A stretch of 64,000 nucleotides of DNA from Blastocystis sp. Blastoise (taxonomy: Eukaryota > Sar > Bigyra > Opalinata > Blastocystidae), in contig JBBPEB010000014.1 of assembly GCA_039096225.1 (NCBI GenBank), forward strand, positions 1,995,501-2,059,500, given 5' to 3'. Shown piece after piece: positions 40,919-52,885 of this stretch. The notes under the pieces were generated by a model. It saw only the letters and a program-made list of their open reading frames with translations, ran no database searches and was not told where the DNA came from. Position 1 is the stretch's first letter; every line of letters begins with the position of its first letter. The translations under genes and the position numbers were made by a program.

Positions 40919-42010
40919 TAGAGCGGTTCAAAAGTTGCGACAAATCGAGTTGCGACAAATTTCACAACTTGTCGCAACTTGTCGCAATTTGTCGCAACTT
41001 TTTTTACCCCGAGTATATCGAGAGTACCGCGATTATTTTATTAATTTGGCAACTAAAAAGACTTGTTTAAAAAAAGAATTCAGTGTCGCAATTTGTCACA
41101 ACTTTGTCACAACTTTTCATTTAAACATATATAGACCTATTTTACATTTATATAAAATATGATAATTTATGAAATTCATAGTGGTGAATATAATAAGCAT
41201 CAAGAATTATTTAAATACTTAATTCAAACAAAGAAAAACATTAAAAATACTTTTCAAAAAATCATGAATATTTTTTTTACAGTCAAAAAAATGAAATATT
41301 CACGGGACATTATTAATTTTCAGTCATTTTAAAACGTATAAATAATTGAAAGAAATCATTTCATTTTCATTAATTTATATTTCTATATAAATCGTTCTTC
41401 CAATATAGATTCATTCATCTATTCATAAAGTCTTCTTTAATACTCATTTCTATCAATAAATATATCATTCTAAGAATCAAAAGAAGTATATATATGTATT
41501 CATCATTCTTAATTATCTTTAGATATGGTTAAAAAAACAATGAAACAATCTAATAATCATAAATTGAAAAGAAAAGAAAAGAAGAAGTCTTCATCTACTA
41601 AGAAAAGTGAGAATGTTAGAACGAGAATCTACAAAATGAATCCAATAAGTCGTTTAACAAAAATAAAATTATCATCAAGTATGAATGAAGAAGAAAAGAA
41701 ATGTTTCATATCAAAGAATAATAATCTTCGTTGTATTTATTGTAATTGTATTGTAGATCATAAAAGATTATCTTCTATTAATAAACATCTCAATACTGAT
41801 ATGCATATTTCTAATATGAATTCATTCATGAAAGAAAAGTCTGCTACTGTACCTTCTGTAAAGAAAACTAATAATATAAAAAATAGAATTATTGAATCTA
41901 ATGTGAATTATATAAGATTTGAAAAATTGATAGAATTATTTTAGAAGAATGTATTCCTATTAATAAATTTAAGAAACCTCAATTTAGAATGAAATTGAAA
42001 AATATATTTG

Positions 42011-42018
42011 AAATGAAT
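42011..42018 (+). repeat. 8-bp target-site duplication, left copy (AAATGAAT)
   Basis: Identical to 43629-43636 and immediately outside the TAGAGCGG terminus. Removing the insert and one copy restores an open frame across the join. Confidence 0.93.
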
Positions 42019-43628
42019 TAGAGCGGTTCAAAAGTTGCGACAAATCGAGTTGCGACAAATTTCACAACTTGTCGCAACTTGTCGCAATTTGTCGCAACTT
42101 TTTAAACCAAGAATAATGGCGAGAGTACCGCGATTATTTTATTAATTTGGCAATTAAAAAAGACTTGTTTATAAAAAGAATTCAGTGTCGCAATTTGTCA
42201 CAACTTTGTCACAACTTTTCATTTAAACATATATTTAATTAATATTTTATATAATAGAATATTTCATTATATGAATTAAGTATCGGCAAATATATATACC
42301 AAATTTCATTTTATAAAAATGAAAATATCATATGAAATGAATTAATGAAAAAATTCAAAATATTTTGAATAATTTTTTTCCAGTCAAAAAATTGATTTAT
42401 TTACGGGATAAAACTATTTTTGACTCATTTTTGAAATTCAATTTTTTAATGACAATTCAAATGAATTTCAATTTTCTTTTCTTCGCATTATTTATCCATT
42501 TTCAATTGAAATCATAGTTTGTATTATTTATAGTATTTGATAATGTGAATGATTTCATTAATACATTGATTTTAAACCATTTTGAACTGAATTTATTTTT
42601 ATCAACTCATTTTATCATCTAATTAAGCATAATATATTTATAATTGACTATTAATTATGATATAGATATATATTTACATCATAATGATTCATTATATGAT
42701 GTTTAATGAAGAATGCTAAAAATTGAATTTTGATGAAATGAAATTATTTGAATATATATGTTATCATTAGGTCATTATTAGCTCATTATGAAGAAATGAA
42801 TCATTTTTAAATATTTTTATACTTAATGAGCTGATTTTATCTTCAATGAAGCTTCTATGACATTCAATTTTTCACTTTTTATATTTAATAACATTATTTT
42901 GATAATATAAAAATAATATAATATTTTAAAAATCGTTAAAAGAATTAAAAAATGATTAAAATAACGATATTTATCTAATGAATTTCACTTATGAATTTCA
43001 AAAATTTCAATTTTTAGTGTTTAAAACGCTTATTTTAGGTATTAAACTTATTTTTAATTTATTTAAAAATTATTTATGTAATCATCATGTAAATATCTTT
43101 ATAATTATATATTTAAATATATAATATAATAAATATATGACTTACAAATGAGATATAAAAAGTGTCGCAACTGTCTTAACTTGTCTTAACTTTTGTCGCA
43201 ACTTTTGAACCGCTCTATCTATGACATGCAATTTTTCACTTTTTATATTTAATAACATTATTCTTATAATATAAAAATAATATAATATTTTAAAAATCGT
43301 TAAAAGATTGTTAAAATGATTAAAATAACGATATTTATATAATAAATTTGACTTTAAAAATTCAATTTTTAGTGTTTAAAACGCTTATTAAGAGTATTAA
43401 ACTCATTTTTAATTCATTGAAAAATTATTTATGTAATCATCATGTAAATCTCTCTATAATTATATATATAAATTTATTATATAATAAATATATGGCTTAC
43501 AAATGAGATATAAAAAGTGTCGCAACTTGTCGCAACTTTGTCGCAACTTTGTCGCAACTTGTCGCAACTTTTTCGCAACTTTTGTCGCAACTTGTCGCAA
43601 CTTTTGTCGCAACTTTTGAACCGCTCTA
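42019..43628. mobile_element. Non-autonomous hAT-type element (1.6 kb) nested in hAT transposase gene
   Basis: Bounded by TAGAGCGGTTCAAAAGTTGC at the left and its inverted copy ending CCGCTCTA at the right, with a perfect 8-bp target duplication AAATGAAT at 42011-42018 and 43629-43636. The left ~220 bp match the left end at 40919-41150. The interior has no coding capacity. The right part is a tandem duplication (42854-43217 and 43218-43628), each half ending in the same terminus. Termini carry many GTCGCAACTT-type motifs, probably transposase-binding sites. It is probably mobilised by an intact relative elsewhere in the genome. Confidence 0.9.
42854..43628. repeat. Tandem duplication of the element's right end
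   Basis: Two copies of about 364 and 411 bp, roughly 90% alike by eye, both starting TCTATGACAT and ending in a CCGCTCTA terminus (43217 and 43628). The second copy has an expanded run of GTCGCAACTT motifs at 43518-43617. Confidence 0.85.
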
Positions 43629-43636
43629 AAATGAAT
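43629..43636 (+). repeat. 8-bp target-site duplication, right copy (AAATGAAT)
   Basis: Matches 42011-42018 exactly, directly after the CCGCTCTA terminus. Confidence 0.93.
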
Positions 43637-45478
43637 AATAATAATATGCCATGTTATAATACTATTCAAAAACGAATTATTCCTAAATTATATGATGAAC
43701 GTCTTCAATATGTAAAAATGAGTTTAGATAAATGTCCTCTAGCCGTTCTATGTGATTCTTCTACCTCAGATGCTGGTTCGAATTATTTATCAATAATCGT
43801 AAGAAGATTGAATTCTTTCAATTTGAATGAACCTTTCTACTTAATAAACTTGAAACGAATGGAAAATCAAAAATCGAATAATTATCTTTCTATCATTCAA
43901 GATACATTAGAAGAATGGAACATTAGAAGAAAACAATTCAAATCGTTTCACACAGATAACTGTAATACTATGCGAAATGCTGGTAATAATTATGAATCGA
44001 TTTTTAGTGATGGAATTTATTGTGGATGTTTTATGCATATGATTAATCTAGTAGCTGAAAAACTAAAAGATGGTTTTATTAATACTAAATCATTTATTAA
44101 TCTTATTAATTCATCATTTCGTTTCTTTAGAAAGAAAAATGATTTATGGTTATCCTTTTTAAAGATAAATAATATTCCTTCGTCTTCTTTCTTTTCATAT
44201 GTCGAAACACGATGGATATCTTGGTATAAATCATTAAGATATATTTTGAAACATTTTAAATATTTGAAATCATTCTATGAATATTTAGAAACATTGGATA
44301 TGTTAAGTGAAAAAGATAAAGAAATATTGAATATTCTTGAAAATAATCAATTATCTTCTTCTTTACAAATCGAAATGTCAATTCTCTTGAAGAGTGGAAT
44401 AATGTTTGAAGAAATATTAAAATTATTATCCAATGATAATTTTCAATGTTGTAATGTTTCTAGTTTGATAGATGAGATTGAAGAAGAATTGAAGAATTCA
44501 AAAGATAATATAATTATGATAGTGAATGAAATATGTGAAGAAAATAATTTATCAAATGTTCAATCTTCATTTATTCAAGAATATAAGAAAAGTATATTAA
44601 TTATTATTATTATTATTTATTTATATTATATAGGTTTTACGAATACATTATTAAAATTGAAAGAAATCAAATTCATGAATAAGAAACAAATGATATTTTA
44701 TAATGAAGTAAAATATTTCAATCCTTTCTTAATGTCTTCTTCATTTCCTTCTTTCACTTTATCTGAATTTTCAAATATTGAGAAGAAAGATTATTTATTA
44801 TGTGTTTCAAAAATGAAAGATTTTATTGATAATGAAAAGAAATAAAATGAATGTTTTCATCAAAATATGATAAGTAAAGAACAAATGATAAAATTATATT
44901 TTCCTCTTCTTAAACAAATTCCTTCTATTTCTAAAATAATTCCTTTCATTCTTCAATTACCTTCTACTACTGTTAGTGTAGAAAGATCTTTCTCTTTTAT
45001 GAATATTCTATTTACAAAGAAGAAATTTGGTTATTCTGTGAAAATTTGTTTAGAGATTTATTTTTCTATATGAATCCACAAATAGATACTATTTCAATTC
45101 AAAATGATTCAATGATTATTGAAGATGAAATAGATACTACAATTAATGATTCTTCAATGACAATTATAGATGATAATGAATCAATAACAAATGAAAGTGA
45201 AAATGAAGAAAAAAATACAAATTTCAATTCAAATAGTGTTTTATCTGATTCACTTGATGATGTTTTTGTCAACTTACTTTTTGATAATTTACTACTTTTA
45301 GTAATTTTTCAGAGATCAATCTTGATTAAATTATTTCTTAATTAATTCATAATTTGTATTTTATATGTTTTATTTATGTTTTCATTATTAAAAATTTGTT
45401 TTGTTTATCAAGGAAAAAATGTTTTTAAAAACTATCGCAACTTTGTCGCCACTTTTTCGCAATTTTTGAACCGCTCTA

Positions 45479-46481
45479 GTTTAGACTTTATCCCATATTC
45501 AGAAGCGACTTAATCAACACAGTATTATATATATTTCACCATCTAAAAACTCTAACAATAGTATTGCTCATAAATTAATTGAATGAATAGTAAAATCGTA
45601 TCTTCAATTAATTAATATATGCGTTATAATAATAAGGAACATATTTTATCTGATTAATCATGTATAAATATTCATGGTAATTTTAGAGTCATCAGCTCAA
45701 TGACAATAGACACCATCATAAGTGATAGATTTACTGATATGGAATGATTGGATTATTTTGTTCTTTTAGCAAATGATATCTATTTAATTGATATGACGTG
45801 AATGATGTATGTTGTATATGTCAATTGCATCATTAGATATTTACATAAAAAGCACCAATAGAATAAAATGATGACGTCAGTATATATTGTTTTTTTAGTA
45901 TTTACTGATTTGATCAGTGGAAACAGTGGAATTCTATGTAATTTTTAAATAGCTATATCTCTGGATATAAGCAATATTTTGTCTCAGTTAAAAAAAGATA
46001 ATTCGTTTCAAAAGAAACTCTAGCAGGGGACAAAATTTCAAAGCCCCACTGTCAGTCCTTGGACTGTATGTGTGTACATATCCTCTTATATTATATATAT
46101 ATATATAGTATTACACCTGTATGTATGATATATCATGGTCTCAAGTACCCCTGGCCTTCAAGCATACTACAAAATAACAGCAGTATGTATTTTATTAATT
46201 ACTTATATTTTATATATATTCTAATAGGATATGCTTCTTATCTACTATATATAGATGACTGAAGTTAATAATAGCAATTATGTTTATGTTTCTATTCTTT
46301 GTTTTTGTATTATACTATTGATGTTCCTTCTTGTTTTGTTCTTAACTGAGAGTTATTATTATTATATAGTCACAACAAGTTATATCATAAAGATCAGTCT
46401 TTAATGGCTTAAATATGGATTTACTTGAATGTAGAGTGTTATACAATTAACAAAACAATATATATATAATAGAAATTGATA
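45479..46481. other. Spacer between hAT complex and Harbinger-type gene
   Basis: About 1 kb without a recognisable gene. It is somewhat less AT-rich than elsewhere around 45840-46160 and may include the 3' end of the Harbinger-type element. A clear inverted-repeat partner on the other side was not found. Confidence 0.45.
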
Positions 46482-47651
46482 TTAATTAGAAATAGATGCA
46501 TTAAATCTTTGCTGATACTTTCTTTGCGCTTCCTTATGTCTTTCAGCTTTGTTGCGATGCATAAGTTCAATCTTATCATAGTGACACTGAAGAACTTTGT
46601 ACTCCTCTGATCGTAAAGGTGAATCCATTATAGACAGATTTGTCAAATGGGTTAGGGCTTTATTAAAGGAATCAAAACGTTCCTCAGCAAGGCCAAAGGG
46701 TTCTCGAGCTGCTTTAAATACTCTAGTCATCCTTCCAAAATAGTTTTCGATAAGAATTCTATACTTATTAAACGTTATATCATTAACGCCATTAGGAAGT
46801 GATAGGAGTTCAGGATCCGATTCAGAATGGTATCCTTTATCAGCTAATATATAAACAGAACTTATAGTATCTCCTATGTTAGTGAGCATTTCATTTAATC
46901 CAGCCATTATTGCGTGCTTATTCAATCTAAACATTGATATATCACTGTTTGATGCAGGAAGAGAAGGAGAAACATATATACACAGACCCTCATGATTGAT
47001 AATATATTGAGCTGACATTCCAGGGCTATGAAATTTGTGGGAAAAAAACTTACGACGTTGGGCAAATGAAGACGATACAGCAGCGATACGTTGATGACGT
47101 CCATCGATTATAAAGCGTGAAGATTGTCCTTGCTCTGATAGGCGCTGCTTTTCTGCTTCGCTAATCTTAGATGAAAGCTTTGGACAACCTAATGTTGTAC
47201 AAAACGGTACATAGCAAGCTGCTATGGCATCTATTCCCTTTAAGAGGGCAGTTCTAACGATATTACGTTTTTCATGAACCTTAGTAGCCAATTCGCCAAT
47301 AGTACAACATCTTCTTATATAAACCAAAGCCAAAAAAATTGACTTATTTTGAGACAACGAACCTTTTCTGTTTCCTTTAAAGTTAAACATTGCTAGAAAA
47401 ATAGTATAATAAGATAAATATAACATTATTGAACAATAAATACCATCTTGTATTATCATTTCGCATCTTGAACGAGAAAAACCCAGCAATTGTTCACAAG
47501 AAGAGTCACTTAAGAGTCTGTGAAATGATTCAGGGTAGAGTGATTGCTCATCTGGATCATTAACAGTTACATCATGATCTAAGCAATAGTCCTCCACTTC
47601 CCTATCTATTTCCTCTTCTATGTCACAAGAAAACGAATCAATCAAACTCAT
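46482..47651 (-). CDS. PIF/Harbinger-type transposase (DDE_Tnp_4-like), apparently intact
   Basis: Likely DDE nuclease of a PIF/Harbinger or related element. The frame is open throughout; a 51-nt in-frame intron with gtatttattg start and ttttctag end (47443-47393) would remove a Tyr/Ile/Leu-rich stretch and leave about 372 aa. Catalytic motifs in order: RFIIDGRHQRI (first Asp), PASNSDISMFR (second Asp, the GxxSD-type block), YILADKGYHSE, and RILIENYFGRMTRVF, where Glu follows Arg as in the family's R..vE..fg. An N-terminal acidic region, a helix-turn-helix-like part (CCTIGELATKVHEKRNIVRT) and a basic C-terminus (NKAERHKEAQRKYQQRF) complete it. The GC content is visibly higher than its surroundings, suggesting recent arrival. 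The companion Myb-like protein of Harbinger elements was not seen nearby, and terminal repeats were not identified. IS4/IS5-like derivation is an alternative. Confidence 0.65.
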   Translation of the reverse strand: MSLIDSFSCDIEEEIDREVEDYCLDHDVTVNDPDEQSLYPESFHRLLSDSSCEQLLGFSRSRCEMIIQDGIYCSIMLYLSYYTIFLAMFNFKGNRKGSLSQNKSIFLALVYIRRCCTIGELATKVHEKRNIVRTALLKGIDAIAACYVPFCTTLGCPKLSSKISEAEKQRLSEQGQSSRFIIDGRHQRIAAVSSSFAQRRKFFSHKFHSPGMSAQYIINHEGLCIYVSPSLPASNSDISMFRLNKHAIMAGLNEMLTNIGDTISSVYILADKGYHSESDPELLSLPNGVNDITFNKYRILIENYFGRMTRVFKAAREPFGLAEERFDSFNKALTHLTNLSIMDSPLRSEEYKVLQCHYDKIELMHRNKAERHKEAQRKYQQRFNASISN

Positions 47652-49592
47652 TTTTATTGTAAATATAATTTTTTTTTGTAAAAAGATATTGTTTTAATGT
47701 ATTGTAAGACGTATTAGTTTTTTAATTAGTGCAAATAAATACATAATATACATACGTAATGACTAAAAGAGAAACATTCATACTTTATCAATAGAAATAG
47801 TACGCGTAATTAGAAAAGTACAATACGTATGTGATACGTACAATCAAATAAAAAATGACACAGATCAATTTGTGATAGACGTTATCAGTCGCATATGATA
47901 ATTTTATTTTTTTTAGTAAGCAAATGATATGTATAATACACACTGATCGAATATTCTTAGATGTTAATAGTTTGATATCATATGATCCACTATTATCGTA
48001 ATTATTTCTTATTTTTCGCAATGATATGATAAATAATTCTGATAATTTAAATATAGTCTGACTCGATATTCTTGTTTCTGATTTAATCTGAATATATCTG
48101 ATTAATCAGTTGAATATGATTCCTAAGCTAATTTGTGATAAACATATTTTTTTTTATAAAATAATTTGGGGTATTCTTATTTGAACAACTAGATATCATT
48201 TATTTTTGAGATTTTTAAAAACAGTATGGAATTATTCAATTATAAAAAAAAAAAAAACATGATGTCAAAAAAAATATATAAAATTATTAATAGTAATTTG
48301 TATATATTTTTATATACTCTAAATTTTTTATAATATACACAATTCGTTTTGTTATTTTAGATTAAAAAATTTTGATAAGCCACTTATATGTGTCAAAAGA
48401 TCACAAGTGTAATATAGTAGTATAAATAAACATATATGAATTGATTATGATAATATCATATATTTGAAGTATTTGTGTTTTTATGGATGATATAGGGTTT
48501 CGTTGTCGTTGGTCAAAGTGGTTTATAAGAATAGAATCATATATTATTGTTCTTGATATCATTTCATACTTTCAATATGGATAAAAAGATTTTTTTTTTC
48601 AGTTTCATTAGAGAAGAAGAATGATGTTTTGTATCATAGAGAATAATGTTTGAGTTACCAAATATATGTATAGATTATTATATTATATATAGACATTTAA
48701 TTAACAAAAAGTTCTAAAGTCTTTTAAGAGAATCAATTGAAAATGGTTATAAGAATACTCTAGGAATATATAATTAATATATAATAAATTAACATTCTAT
48801 TTTATAGAAGAACTAACAAATTAAAGAAATGATTGAGATGTCTTTTTTCTCATGTTATCTTTAAACAATGGCATATTACTTTATTTGAATATAAGGTGTA
48901 AGATTCAACTTGATATATAATAGAAATTTAATTTAATCAATTAAAGGAATGATAGACTCGAGTGTTTTAAGTGAATTTAGTTTAATTGGCCACAATATTA
49001 TTCTTTAAGTATTTTTTAATTCCATATAGTTGATTTATATATAGATAAACTTGATTTAGTGGATCAAATGATGATTTCATGAAGATTATAAGAATTATGT
49101 ACATTGATATACTTTAAAGAAAGCATTTATTCATTCATTTATGCTTTAATATCATACATATATCCATATCAAAACAGAATTACACATCAATTAAGCAACA
49201 TCAGTTGTGACTGAAGAAATTAAGTTGTTTATATTCGTCAAAAACGTATTATAGATTTCACTATAAAAATCTCTACAAGATTCTCTATTTAATATTTTCT
49301 ATATATACGAAAGAAGCTTCTATTCTTGATAAATGAAATGAAATAGCTTTTGAATGATTTGAATAATTACGGTTTTTAATGAATTGGAAGGCGAGAGTTT
49401 TTATTGGGAAATTCTTGAAGAGAAATGGGTTGATTGGTTTCGATTCAGCTCATTTTCGAGAGTCAGCTTTACTTTTGTTTATCCATTTTCATTTTTTATA
49501 AATGATGTTTTGTTCATATTTTAATTTGATTTGATTCAAATATAAATAATATTAATTAATTCGATAATATTTTTGATTAAGAATTCAATATA
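47652..49592. other. AT-rich intergenic, no gene seen
   Basis: Between the Harbinger-type transposase and the small mitochondrial-like gene. It may hold the transposase promoter and the element's end near 47.7-48.1 kb. Nothing else recognised. Confidence 0.5.
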
Positions 49593-50162
49593 ATGATGCA
49601 AGTATATAGAAGTGTTCCTGTAATGCAGCTTGCTGCTACTCATGCTATTCGTGCTTCTCCTCTTTTAATACAGAAGAGAACAATGATTCTTGGATTTGCA
49701 ATTAAATCAGCTATTGGTATGTATTTCTCATTTACAAAGATAATTTCTATTCTATTATTGAATATATAATGATTTATTTTATATAGATTTAACTGCAATT
49801 TCTACAAGTGCTGCTGCTGTTCGTAGAATAACTGGCTTTGAGTATTTTTTTCTAACTTATTATTTTTTTTATAAATATTATATTATTATAGTTTTAAACC
49901 TTATGCTATGAATATAAAAGATGAAAAGATGCGTAACTTCTCATTAGGATATTTATTTTATGGTGAAAAATGGGCTGATTTCTTTGTAAATCAATGGGAA
50001 CGTTGTACTTTAAAATGTAAAAATGAGAATAGAGAGAAATACGAAAAGTATCAAAGACAATATGATAGCAAAAAAAACCAATATTCTGATGAATTCCAAA
50101 GATATAAAGATGCTAAAAATTATGATTCCAGCAAACATATGTATCCTGATAAATATGAATAA
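49593..50162 (+). CDS. Small probable mitochondrial protein, 149 aa, function unknown
   Basis: Three exons join in frame: 49593-49716, 49787-49841 and 49892-50162. The first ~35 residues look like a mitochondrial targeting sequence: Arg, Ser and Ala rich, without acidic residues (VYRSVPVMQLAATHAIRAS, then LLIQKRTMIL). The mature part is small, charged and Tyr/Lys-rich (GYLFYGEKWADFFVNQWERC, then coiled-coil-like KYEKYQRQYDSKKNQYSDEF), ending MYPDKYE. I do not recognise the family. A supernumerary subunit of a respiratory complex would fit the size and make-up, but this is a guess from composition only. Start choice: two ATGs in tandem at 49593 and 49596, and either gives the same presequence. 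The steady frame over two introns supports a real gene. Confidence 0.7.
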
Positions 50163-51062
50163 ATTATATTCATTAATTAATTGATTTATTCTATTATTAT
50201 TATTCTTTTTTTGGGATTTTTTATGATATATATTATGATTTTTTAATATATATATATTGTGATTTTTTTAGATATATATTATGGTTTTTTAATATATATT
50301 TCTTTCTATTTATGTTGTGCATTCTACATGTATTTAATAACTTTATAAAATTGTATGAGTATATTTTTTATTATTAAATAGGTTTTATTGTTTATTAGTT
50401 TTGTTCAATTATATAAACCTTTTTATAATACTTGATTATTATCAAAAATACTTTTCGCTTATATTAATGAAATCACTAGGCTGTTAATAAATAAATTTTG
50501 TTTTATATTTTGAAAAGAGATAGAATCACATAAATGTGTTGATAAAATATTTTTATACATTTCTTACATCCTTTATTTCCTTGTATTTGACTTGTGTCCC
50601 CAGTAGTAATAAAAATATGCTCATATTTTGTATCGAATAGAAACATTTTGTATATTTCAAAAATTATTCATTTAATACTTCTGATTGAATTTCAAGAGTT
50701 AGTTTTCTGACCATTTTGTTTCCTATGTGTTTGTTTTAACAAATATATTACTGAAATTGATTGATAGTACTGTGATTATCAATTCAAGTGAAATATTAAT
50801 AAATAGAATTAAACCAATAGAAACACTATTAATTGAAACAAACAATATAAGGGTATATATATTTTGATTTGCTCGTATTCTAAGAAAAGTTATAGGTAAT
50901 AGAAAAGAAAGTTGAGATATATTAATCATGTTATGACCTATTTATCAGTTTCTCGAGCTATGTCTATTGTCAACCATTATCAAAAATAAAAATTCATGAA
51001 TTCAGAGTGTAAATCATTATTCTACATTTGTTTTCATTTGATTTCATCAAGAGGTTTGTGTG
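50163..51062. other. AT-rich intergenic, no gene seen
   Basis: Between the small mitochondrial-like gene and MFS transporter 2; presumably holds the latter's promoter. No recognisable coding content; the frame at 50723-50929 is AT-driven. Confidence 0.5.
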
Positions 51063-51869
51063 ATGTTTTCTTTACAGATTTTCATTGTTTTTGTTACGGT
51101 TACAATTGATGTTTTTGGGATATCTCTTGTGATGGCAGTAATTCCTTTTTTTTCTGAGCAGGTTGGAGGTACTGGATTTGAGATGGGAATGTTCTTTACA
51201 TCATATGCAATAACTCAAATGATAAGTAAGGATATATTTGCTTTTTTTGTGATTGTGTATTGCGTTAGGTGTATATTTAATGGGATCTTGGTCAGATAAG
51301 TATGGTAGAAAGTTGTTTTTGATGTTATCATTATTTGGATCATTTACAGGTCCTTTATTACAATCTTTTTCAACATCTATGCTTATGATGAATATATTCA
51401 GAGCTTATACTGGATTATTAGCTGGAAGTATGACTTTAGGTCAAGCAGTGATTGCTGATTTATATCCTCCTGAAAAACGTGGAAGTTTATTTAGTTTCTT
51501 ACTTGGAATTGCTTCATCTGCATTTATTATTGGACCAGCTATTGGTGGAGCCTTAGGAGCTATAAAGATTCAAATGCCATTGTATTTTTATAGTTTATTT
51601 GTTTTATGTTATGAAATATATTATAGTTGGATATCTGGTGGTTGTGCTGGAATTATGTTTGCAATTGCTTTATGCTATTTGAAAGAATCAAATGTGATTG
51701 TAATAAAAAAGAATGATTTGAAATCGAGACGTCAAAAACTACTTAAGAAAACAGCATTATGTATATATATATATGTAGTGACATTATGAGTTTATTGCCT
51801 CTATAGCTGATGAGGAGACAAAGGAGGTTGATATAATTACTGAAGAATTGAATAAGATGAATTCAAAAA

Positions 51870-51953
<84 letters not shown>

Positions 51954-52832
51954 ATAAGCAATATATTTCATTATATGTATATCTATAGAGACAAAGAAAG
52001 AGGAGGAGAATATTCAACTTCATTGGAATAAGTTTATGGTAAGCTATATTCTATTTATAACAATAGTTTTGATATTCTTATTACATATAGATATTGTGGC
52101 TTATCATCCGTTTCCTGAATGAATGTGTTTCGGTTATTATTTCTAGCTAGTATTTCATGTTCTAATGTTATATATATATATATATATATATAGTTATGGT
52201 CTCTACATGATATCCGCGATTAATGCCACATCTCTACATTATAGGTATATATATATATATTGATACTATCTATTGTATATAGTATATACCTCTGCTGTAC
52301 AGGAACAGCAGCTGTCATTGTTCAAATTATTATATTCCCGTGGTTAAAGGACAAACTACATATAAGTGTGGGTATATATGTATATATAATGTAGTATAGT
52401 GATTCATTATATTTCTATTCTTTTTTCTTCTCTAGTTTATATCGCACTAATTGGGGCTATTATCATGTGTATATTCAATTATATATATTATTATATAGAT
52501 TTAATTAGATATTATATATATAATTATATATATTTAATTATAAATATAATTATAACTATATTATAAGTATAATTATAACTATATTATATATATAATTATA
52601 GTTGGAGGGACTATGTTCATGACATTCGTGCTATCCCCGTGGTTAGCTATCGTCGCTGGATTCATTACGTTCTTCGGATATGCGTTCATTAGTCCTATTG
52701 CAGTCCTTGTCTTGTCTGTATATATATAATAACAATTCTAGCTATTCATATATGCTCTACATTATTTACTATATACAATATTCTTTATAGGTCCAAGCTC
52801 CTCCTGAGTGCCAAGGAAAAGCACTTTCTGTG

Positions 52833-52885
<53 letters not shown>

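Larger units (their letters stand above)
41525..45340 (+). pseudogene. hAT-family transposase, broken by insertion and point lesions
   Basis: Remains of a hAT transposase. Parts in order: a BED-type zinc finger near 41690-41830 (CIYCNCIV, then HLNTDMH), after a Lys-rich N-terminus; a linker ending PQFRMKLKNIFEM (just before 42011); and, after a 1.6-kb insertion, the catalytic core from 43637 (IPKLYDERLQ; AVLCDSSTSDAG; HTDNCNTMRNAG; CFMHMINLVAEKL; FSYVETRWISWYKSL). It ends with the hAT dimerisation region LPSTTVSVERSFSFMNIL near 44950-45010. A 42-nt in-frame intron is likely at about 44590-44632. Lesions visible: a 1-base frameshift near 41940, the nested element at 42019-43628, a stop at 44843-44845 with the same frame continuing after it, and a frameshift near 45040. 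The acidic tail after 45100 may not belong to the enzyme. The gene cannot make a full transposase. Confidence 0.85.
40308..45478. mobile_element. hAT transposon complex with multiple (T)AGAGCGGTTC ends
   Basis: A cluster of hAT-type ends sharing the terminal sequence TAGAGCGGTTCAAAAGTTGC. Left-facing copies begin at about 40308, 40721, 40919 and 42019; right-facing copies end at 43217, 43628 and 45478. All are followed inwards by dense TTGCGAC/GTCGCAA subterminal motifs. The terminus has A at position 2 and G at position 5, as in hAT elements, and the element at 42019-43628 has an 8-bp target duplication, the hAT hallmark. The segment encodes a broken hAT transposase (about 41525-45340). The copy at 40721-40918 is an inverted copy of the right end seen near 43020-43217. 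The outermost pair (40308 or 40919 with 45478) lacks a matching 8-bp duplication, so the original borders of the autonomous element have been rearranged. Confidence 0.8.

Noticed and set aside
40308-45478. Simple single hAT element spanning the whole interval
   Set aside because: The sequences outside the outermost termini do not form a shared 8-bp duplication, and inner termini interrupt it; a nested, rearranged complex fits better.
45900-48120. Terminal inverted repeats of the Harbinger-type element
   Set aside because: I compared GGGGACA-like and other blocks on both sides and found no convincing inverted pair with a 3-bp duplication.
51060-51062. GTG start for MFS transporter 2
   Set aside because: ATG at 51063 aligns with the start of the paralogue and is the normal eukaryotic start codon.
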